Source: a bacterium
GTDB lineage: Bacteria > Zixibacteria > MSB-5A5 > GN15 > FEB-12
Assembly (NCBI GenBank): GCA_030668045.1
Contig: DAOUUR010000038.1
Location: 1 to 10,665, forward strand
DNA: 10,665 nucleotides
Direction of reading: 5' to 3'
Shown here piece after piece: positions 6,963 through 10,665 of the stretch. The position numbers and the translations under genes are program-made. Every line of letters starts with the position of its first letter. Within the stretch, counting starts at the first letter, position 1. Under the pieces are notes generated by a model that was given only the letters and a program-made list of their open reading frames with translations, searched no databases and was not told where the DNA came from.

Positions 6963-7000
6963 AATCTTTCTCCTTGTTTTGAGCCAATAGCGGCTCGTTA
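6963..7000 (-). repeat. Hairpin linker copy 1 (before lipoprotein)
   Basis: On the minus strand the stop codon of the ribbon-helix-helix-like gene begins TAACGAGCC. A 5-bp stem follows, GAGCC (6996-6992) with GGCTC (6985-6981), around a GCTATT loop, then AAGGAGA and the ATG. It is the most complete copy of a module shared with other junctions of this cluster. Confidence 0.6.
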
Positions 7001-7144
7001 TTTAATGCTGTCACGCAATGTCTTTGCCACGGCTTTGATTTCATCAACCAGCTTAACTGGCACCCACACACGGACTAATTGAAGCCCTCTATCGACCTTG
7101 CCTTGGTTGCTTTTCTTAACTCGGTCGGTTGTTGTATCTGCCAT
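6998..7144 (-). CDS. Ribbon-helix-helix-like small protein (candidate regulator)
   Basis: The protein has 48 residues from the ATG at 7144, with AGAAGG about 10 bases upstream. An upstream ATG at 7204 would start inside the presumed promoter and lacks a ribosome site. After a polar, basic N-terminus, residues 18-44 (DRGLQLVRVWVPVKLVDEIK and following helix) resemble the beta strand and first helix of MetJ/Arc or MazE-like ribbon-helix-helix DNA binders, which typically read RVWVP..VDEIK. It is short: a full fold needs a second helix, which could be minimal here. It is the first gene after a candidate promoter with an inverted repeat, so autoregulation of the accessory cluster is plausible. 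No toxin partner is obvious beside it. Confidence 0.65.
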   Translation of the reverse strand: MADTTTDRVKKSNQGKVDRGLQLVRVWVPVKLVDEIKAVAKTLRDSIK

Positions 7145-7165
7145 TTTGAAAAAGCCTTCTGTTGT

Positions 7166-7204
7166 TGTTAAGCTAAACAATAACACGTTACGCTTAACAG
7201 TCAA
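7166..7204 (-). promoter_or_regulatory. Candidate promoter with overlapping inverted-repeat operator
   Basis: On the minus strand TTGACT (7204-7199) is followed after 16 bases by TATTGT (7182-7177), a reasonable sigma70-like pair. The 8-bp arms TGTTAAGC (7199-7192) and GCTTAACA (7173-7166), 18 bases apart, form a perfect inverted repeat enclosing the -10 element. Further TAAC/GTTA half-sites lie inside. The site is in the largest gap of the minus-strand genes, 22 bases before the ribbon-helix-helix-like gene. It would drive the accessory cluster and could be repressed by that protein. Confidence 0.4.
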
Positions 7205-7281
7205 GCCCTATTGTCTCGAAACCATAAACCCATACCACGGCGCGTCACCATAAAATTACTACAAAGTAGAATGCCCTTGGT

Positions 7282-7602
7282 TTACTTGGCACACACAATA
7301 CATTCGCCCTTTTTGTAGCCGTTTCCGCAGGGGCATTGTTCGTCTGTTGGTGTTCGGGTTTCGGACGTTTGTTTCAGTTCAAATTTAACGGCCACGATAC
7401 CAGGCATGCCTAAAATCTTATCGATGTAGCTGGTCAACGTGACCTGCTTGATGTAATCCGGCTGCGTTGCCACCTCGACAATCTCTTCGTGTCGAAGCCT
7501 GTTGTGTAGGCCAAATCCGGTGATCCGATATTTCACAAAGGCACTGCCACGCCGCCACTTTGTTTTTGGGGGCCTGTTGTGGCCTACTCCGGGGGTGCTC
7601 AT
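7282..7602 (-). CDS. Small protein with C-terminal SEC-C-like zinc motif
   Basis: The protein has 106 residues. The N-terminus MSTPGVGHNRPP resembles the GHNxPP openings common in small alphaproteobacterial and phage proteins. The middle (about 20-80) is mixed and predicted soluble. The C-terminus has Cys90, Cys92, Cys101 and Cys104 in CPCGNGYKKGECIVC, close to the SEC-C zinc-binding motif (C-x-C-x8-C-C/H) but with two residues before the last Cys. The ATG overlaps the upstream stop as ATGA, and a weak GGGAG is 9 bases before, so translation is probably coupled. It is the last gene of the replication/early cluster. Function unknown. Confidence 0.75.
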   Translation of the reverse strand: MSTPGVGHNRPPKTKWRRGSAFVKYRITGFGLHNRLRHEEIVEVATQPDYIKQVTLTSYIDKILGMPGIVAVKFELKQTSETRTPTDEQCPCGNGYKKGECIVCAK

Positions 7603-8006
7603 TTTGTGACGCTCCCATTGGACGTAAATGGGCCAACTGGAAGCGCTACCATGTTCGGCTTGGCTTCTGCCACCGCGTCGATCATCTCTTGGCGGTCTTT
7701 GTCATTGTCGAAATACATAACGAGTGGCTTTGCCCCAACCAGTTCCGGGCGTGGTGGCGGCCCGTCGATATATGACAGGGCCTCGCTTGCATCTTCTTTC
7801 ACCGCCGCCTTTACTTTGGCTGCATCATTTGAGAAATAGTCCCGCAACGCGAACCCCAAAACAGTTAAGCGTAGGTGTTCGTTTTCGGCTTCTAGGGGTT
7901 CTAACTCCTCAATACGGTCTGCCGCCTCTACACGCACCGCTTTGTTGGAAGTCTCGCCCCAATAAGGGTCTCGCAGTCGGTCGGTTAGATTTCTCGTTTC
8001 GGTCAT
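7599..8006 (-). CDS. Hypothetical phage protein with N-terminal coiled coil
   Basis: The protein has 135 residues. The N-terminal part (LTDRLRDPYWGETSNKAV, then ADRIEELEPLEAENEHLRL, about 29-47) has the layout of Ea22-like phage early proteins: a short DRLR motif and then a coiled coil. The remaining part is acidic, with PPPRPELVG (83-91) and a YFDNDKDRQ segment. AAGGGGG precedes the ATG with about 6 bases spacing, and the start overlaps the upstream stop as ATGA. Its own TGA overlaps the next start in the same way. Function unknown. Confidence 0.75.
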   Translation of the reverse strand: MTETRNLTDRLRDPYWGETSNKAVRVEAADRIEELEPLEAENEHLRLTVLGFALRDYFSNDAAKVKAAVKEDASEALSYIDGPPPRPELVGAKPLVMYFDNDKDRQEMIDAVAEAKPNMVALPVGPFTSNGSVTK

Positions 8007-8284
8007 GATTTGCCCCCTTCGGAATCGGACGTTGTGGGGCGAGTCGGGTTTACGCTTCTAGTCGGCGGTGGTGGCGGTGGCGGTGCAGACGTTTCGGGCA
8101 TTCTTTTTGCCCACTCCCCGCAATGATCATTTTTGGAGGTTGTCGGATGTTGGGCTGTTGAATATCCATGAAGGGCGATGGTCGGCGGGAACCTGTCACA
8201 ACTTCCGCGAGTCGGTTGCAATCGGTTCCAGTAAGCACAATCAACGCACATCTGAAGCCTAATACGATCTGCTGTTTCACTCAT
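8003..8284 (-). CDS. Small Cys-rich (zinc or iron binding) phage protein
   Basis: The protein has 93 residues from the ATG at 8284, which follows AGGAGC with 8 bases spacing. Cys13, Cys16, Cys29 and Cys55 occur as CVDCAYW, GSCDRFPP and DHCGEW, a pattern (C-x2-C...G-x-C-x3-PP...CGEF/W) seen in many small phage proteins and consistent with metal binding. After the domain there is a run of seven prolines (68-74) and a Ser/Thr/Pro-rich tail that should be disordered. It starts 34 bases after the winged-helix gene and overlaps the coiled-coil gene by four bases. Function unknown. Confidence 0.75.
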   Translation of the reverse strand: MSETADRIRLQMCVDCAYWNRLQPTRGSCDRFPPTIALHGYSTAQHPTTSKNDHCGEWAKRMPETSAPPPPPPPTRSVNPTRPTTSDSEGGKS

Positions 8285-8318
8285 TTTTCATGCTCCTGTT
8301 TAACGGACGTTAGTAAAA

Positions 8319-8594
8319 TCATTTGGGCCACCTAGCATACTCAAACTCGGCCTTGGTGAGTAATACCCAGTTACCTTGGTACGTGAGTTTTATCGTCCAC
8401 TTAGTTTCAGCCAAGGCTTTTCTCACCTTAACCGCAAGCTGTTTGAGGTTTTGCTCCCACAGTACATGCCACTTGTGTCTATCGCCGTATACCTGCTGCG
8501 CCATTTCTTCGCGGCTTACTGACGGTCTAGCCATGACTGCTAGCACCATCTTTTCCTGCATTTCCGGTAGGCTGTACTTGCTGTGCAATATCAT
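8319..8594 (-). CDS. Winged-helix protein resembling the OmpR-type DNA-binding domain
   Basis: The 91 residues fit a lone OmpR/PhoB-type effector domain: LPEMQEKMVLAVMARPSVS and SREEMAQQVYGD (helix 1-2), a WEQNLKQLAVKVRKALAE recognition-helix region (about 47-63), then TIKLTYQGNWVLL, which fits the wing hairpin. There is no receiver domain, so it is not a classical response regulator and could be a phage transcription factor. The ATG at 8594 lies 4 bases after GGGGG and overlaps the upstream stop as ATGA. The assignment rests on pattern only. Confidence 0.75.
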   Translation of the reverse strand: MILHSKYSLPEMQEKMVLAVMARPSVSREEMAQQVYGDRHKWHVLWEQNLKQLAVKVRKALAETKWTIKLTYQGNWVLLTKAEFEYARWPK

Positions 8595-8761
8595 ACATCC
8601 CCCATAAATTGCAGCACGACACCTACGACCAACCCAGCCACACCCGCCACATACCCGTTAATCCCAAAGTATTTGTAGACTGCCCAGAACTTGTAGCTGA
8701 ACGAGATGTGCGGTGTGACAGGTACGTCTTCCCATGGTACGGTAATGATACGTAAGGTCAC
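8591..8761 (-). CDS. Small single-TM protein, GTG start
   Basis: The protein has 56 residues from GTG at 8761, with GGGGGAG 5 bases upstream. It starts MTLRIITVPWEDVPVTP and ends in a hydrophobic Gly/Val-rich helix (about residues 36-53, GYVAGVAGLVVGVVLQFM), suggesting a C-terminal membrane anchor. The GTG shares one base with the upstream stop (TAGTG), and its TGA overlaps the next ATG (ATGA), so it is translationally coupled at both ends. That arrangement is the best support for a real gene, because it fills the only gap between two well-supported neighbours. Function unknown. Confidence 0.65.
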   Translation of the reverse strand: MTLRIITVPWEDVPVTPHISFSYKFWAVYKYFGINGYVAGVAGLVVGVVLQFMGDV

Positions 8762-8928
8762 TACTTCTCCCCCTTTGTATAGCAGCCGTATAATTTATCG
8801 CTACCTACAGGCTGTTGTTTCTGTAATTCAGAGGCTTGTACCATGCAGTTGCCAAACGATAACCTTTCATCGATTACCGTTACGTCCCCTGTGGTTGTCA
8901 GCAGTAAAAAAAGTATGTACGTTTTCAT
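8761..8928 (-). CDS. Small exported or anchored protein with two cysteines
   Basis: The protein has 55 residues from the ATG at 8928, which has an excellent AAGGAGG about 7 bases upstream; this decides against the in-frame ATG at 8946, which lies within the preceding gene. MKTYILFLLLTT is a short basic-hydrophobic signal or anchor, followed by a polar domain with Cys28 and Cys49 that could form a disulfide outside the cytoplasm. The start overlaps the upstream stop (ATGA). Similar short MKTYILxLLL proteins occur in phage early regions without known function. Confidence 0.7.
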   Translation of the reverse strand: MKTYILFLLLTTTGDVTVIDERLSFGNCMVQASELQKQQPVGSDKLYGCYTKGEK

Positions 8929-9584
8929 TCCTGTTCCTCCTTGCATTTGCCATCCCTCTCGCAGCGCTCCCGTGTGAAAGGCTCCGCTCGGTCAGGGTAC
9001 CGGTCGATAAGGGCGCTAGCCTTCGCGTTCATATCCTCCATCCATCCCTCTGGCGCTGGAGGGGGGCGGTCATCAGTGAACGACCCGAAGATCATAGCAT
9101 CGCGCATCACGACCAGAGACGCCATAGCCTTGGTGATGTGGTGAATCCCCGAGTGGGGATCGATGTCCTCCCCTTCCTTCCATGCGCTCATGTGTCGGCG
9201 CGCAGCATCATAGTATACGGACCCTAATACCCCGATGGCACGGTAGTTAAACACCCCATACTTCCGGCCGCCCTCCATCATTGCTAAGCCCAGTTCCATC
9301 TCCACGGGGGTCGAAATGCAGAACGTAGTCACCTTACGAACCCCAACAGCGTCCTTCGGGTTGGACGGTTTGAACTCCGAGGTCGGTTCGATCTTCATCG
9401 TGTGGTGGCAGTCGGGGCAAGTAAACATATCAGCGTCTTGCGCCACCCTGCCCATCACACGGCCACAAATGCACTGAGCACTCAGCACCCGGTAAGGTCG
9501 TCCTTCCGCGTCGGTTTTCGTGTCCTCCAGCTCTTCCAGAGGGCACGTCGTTTGCATTCGGGTCTCTTCGTCTACATCGCACAT
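8925..9584 (-). CDS. Zinc ribbon fused to a dATP/dGTP diphosphohydrolase-like (MazG/HisE-type, DUF5664) domain
   Basis: The protein has 219 residues. Cys38, Cys40, Cys56 and Cys59 (CIC...CPDC) form a probable zinc ribbon. From NPKDAVG (75-81) to about 176 it matches the DUF5664 family, annotated as the N-terminal domain of dATP/dGTP diphosphohydrolase: EMELGLAMMEGGRKYG (95-110), FNYR, SVYYDAARRHM (122-132), KEGEDIDPHSGIHH (136-149) and a final DDRPP. Family knowledge: these all-alpha enzymes hydrolyse (d)NTPs to (d)NMP plus pyrophosphate with metal bound by Glu/Asp residues; the related MazZ serves the 2-aminoadenine genome pathway of cyanophage S-2L. The ATG at 9584 follows AGGAAGGA by 6 bases and begins 2 bases after the polymerase stop, so joint action in dNTP-pool control is likely. 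The exact substrate cannot be told. Confidence 0.85.
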   Translation of the reverse strand: MCDVDEETRMQTTCPLEELEDTKTDAEGRPYRVLSAQCICGRVMGRVAQDADMFTCPDCHHTMKIEPTSEFKPSNPKDAVGVRKVTTFCISTPVEMELGLAMMEGGRKYGVFNYRAIGVLGSVYYDAARRHMSAWKEGEDIDPHSGIHHITKAMASLVVMRDAMIFGSFTDDRPPPAPEGWMEDMNAKASALIDRYPDRAEPFTRERCERDGKCKEEQE

Positions 9585-9586
9585 AT

Positions 9587-10665
9587 CTAGTCCTTCCTAT
9601 ATCTATTTCCGCGCCATCCGCCCGCAGCCTTAATCGGCCAATCCGCGGCCCAAGGCGGTGCGGTGCCCATGATCTGTTCAAACTCTTCAACCGATCCGTA
9701 ACCCTCCGGTACCTCCGACACGACTTCATCGTGAACGTGGAGCACCACTGGGTAACCGGCGGCCTCCAGACGCGGAAGGTTGTAGGTGAGGATGTCCCGC
9801 GCCGTAGCTTGCACCACGTTTTCCACGAGCTGCCCGTACCATGTGTCCATGCGGCACCACTTGCCGCCGCCGGACATACCGACCTTGGGCGTCATCACTC
9901 CTTCGAAGCTTAAAATGTCCGTCGGTGAACCCCATGGCGTCTCGCCAACGCGCAACAGCGGGCGGATGTATGTCAGTGTGCGCCCTGAGAGAAGGCGGCA
10001 ATACAACACCGCATCCTGTACCTGATATGCGATCCCTCGGTAAGAGAAGCACTGACCGACATTTCGTACCGCCGCATGCGCTGCATCTTCCAGCCCGTGC
10101 CATAAACCCATGGGTCCCCGTGATCCGTCGTAAGGTGATACGCCCGCGATCATCGGTGACGCTACGCGCCATGATGTGACGGTGCTCTGGATCTCGTCGT
10201 CCGACATAAACTTGTCGGCGCCGAAACGTTTGTACGCTCCTACTCCGCCGCCAAAACCACCAGCGAGTTCCGCAATTTTACCCACCTTCTTACGCATCGG
10301 GTGGTGCTGACCGGTTTCTTTCTTGTGTTTTACAAAGTCTTCGAACGGGAGGCTCATAATCTTGGCGGCCGACATCTCGTAGATCATGCCATGCGTACGG
10401 AACACTTCCATCCGCCACTCCTCGCCGGCAATCGCCGCGATAACCACAGCTTCAATGGCCGAGTAGTCAGAGCAGATCAGTTCCTTACCAGGTGCGGCGC
10501 GGAACATACCCCGGAGGCAACCCGACACGGCCGCTAGAGCATTACCCCATAGTCGCTCCACCTCTCGGAGGTCCCGCGTCATAATAGAGGGAACGACGGC
10601 TTCCATGGCTTCGATACCCCAGTCGATATCCTTGCCGGATTGCTCTGCATCGGCATGACAGCAGG
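9587..10665 (-). CDS. Phage-type family A DNA polymerase, C-terminal part
   Basis: The frame is open to the right edge, so the gene is 5'-truncated and 359 residues are visible; the ATG at 10606 is internal. Polymerase palm and fingers are present. Motif A is SDYSAIEA (Asp at 10468-10466). Motif B/O-helix is KKVGKIAELAGGFGGG (about 10291-10245). The WYGQLVENVVQATARDIL helix follows, and motif C HVHDEV has its His-Asp-Glu at 9733-9725. This is the bacteriophage-type branch (SDYSAIEA, AELAGG) and not the host Pol I branch. Where E. coli Pol I has Tyr766 in the O-helix there is Phe (10255-10253), and Lys occupies the Arg754 position. It should replicate the phage genome. Whether a 3'-5' exonuclease domain is fused lies outside the window. 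Confidence 0.93.
   Translation of the reverse strand, partial: CCHADAEQSGKDIDWGIEAMEAVVPSIMTRDLREVERLWGNALAAVSGCLRGMFRAAPGKELICSDYSAIEAVVIAAIAGEEWRMEVFRTHGMIYEMSAAKIMSLPFEDFVKHKKETGQHHPMRKKVGKIAELAGGFGGGVGAYKRFGADKFMSDDEIQSTVTSWRVASPMIAGVSPYDGSRGPMGLWHGLEDAAHAAVRNVGQCFSYRGIAYQVQDAVLYCRLLSGRTLTYIRPLLRVGETPWGSPTDILSFEGVMTPKVGMSGGGKWCRMDTWYGQLVENVVQATARDILTYNLPRLEAAGYPVVLHVHDEVVSEVPEGYGSVEEFEQIMGTAPPWAADWPIKAAGGWRGNRYRKD

Noticed and set aside
6998..7204. RHH-like protein as the antitoxin of a toxin-antitoxin pair
   Set aside because: Neither neighbour resembles a known toxin: downstream is a lipoprotein and upstream a SEC-C-like protein.
7203..7253. Possible 16-residue peptide starting MVTRRGMGL on the minus strand
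   Set aside because: No ribosome site, and it runs into the -35 of the candidate promoter; probably chance.
8706..9227. Plus-strand frame of 173 codons
   Set aside because: It is antisense to the diphosphohydrolase-like and two small genes, with no domain or ribosome site.
9726..10172. Minus-strand frame of 148 codons overlapping the polymerase
   Set aside because: It is out of frame with clear polymerase motifs and Arg-rich, as expected for a shadow.

Overview
The window looks like part of a tailed-phage genome (virulent phage, or less likely a prophage or phage-like element). The support is a giant polyvalent virion-type protein, a phage-type family A DNA polymerase, a MazG/HisE-like nucleotide pyrophosphohydrolase, and long runs of tightly packed or overlapping small genes. 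An alphaproteobacterial host is a weak inference, from the GVGHNRPP N-terminus of one small protein and the overall style of the small proteins. No integrase, tRNA, rRNA, CRISPR array or insertion sequence was seen.

Layout. (1) Positions 1-4095, plus strand: the 3' part of one very large gene, open at the left edge. It encodes a polyvalent protein with a helix-turn-helix-like N-terminal part, a phage polyvalent module, an acidic linker, a zincin-type HELIH metallopeptidase motif and an LPD38-like C-terminal half. It probably ends the structural arm. (2) Positions 10665-7282, minus strand: a compact replication/early cluster. It begins with the C-terminal part of a DNA polymerase (open at the right edge). 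Then come a zinc-ribbon plus dATP/dGTP diphosphohydrolase-like protein, a small exported or anchored protein, a small membrane protein with GTG start, an OmpR-like winged-helix protein, a Cys-rich protein, a coiled-coil protein and a SEC-C-like zinc protein. Most junctions are stop/start overlaps (ATGA or TAGTG), implying one transcript with translational coupling. (3) Positions 7204-3938, minus strand: an accessory cluster that looks more AT-rich. It is preceded by a candidate promoter lying inside an 8-bp inverted repeat. It encodes a ribbon-helix-helix-like protein, a lipoprotein, a two-TM protein, the RNA ligase RtcB, a GLDFS-type protein, two 32-33 residue membrane microproteins, a Cys-rich protein and a DUF7220-like membrane protein. 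Its last gene runs tail-to-tail into the polyvalent gene and overlaps it by 158 bases.

How it may work together. Region 2 supports phage DNA synthesis and dNTP-pool control. Region 3 looks like a cargo or host-takeover cassette: RtcB could repair tRNAs cut by host anticodon nucleases, and the lipoprotein and membrane proteins could alter the envelope. The polyvalent protein is of a type thought to be packaged and injected with the DNA. These roles are inferred from family knowledge.

The most unusual signal is a recurring intergenic module in region 3. A TAACGAGCC-like sequence, often containing the upstream stop codon, is followed by a short GC hairpin and then the ribosome binding site. It occurs before five of the nine genes in varied and partly deleted forms, recalling the start-associated sequences of cluster K mycobacteriophages.
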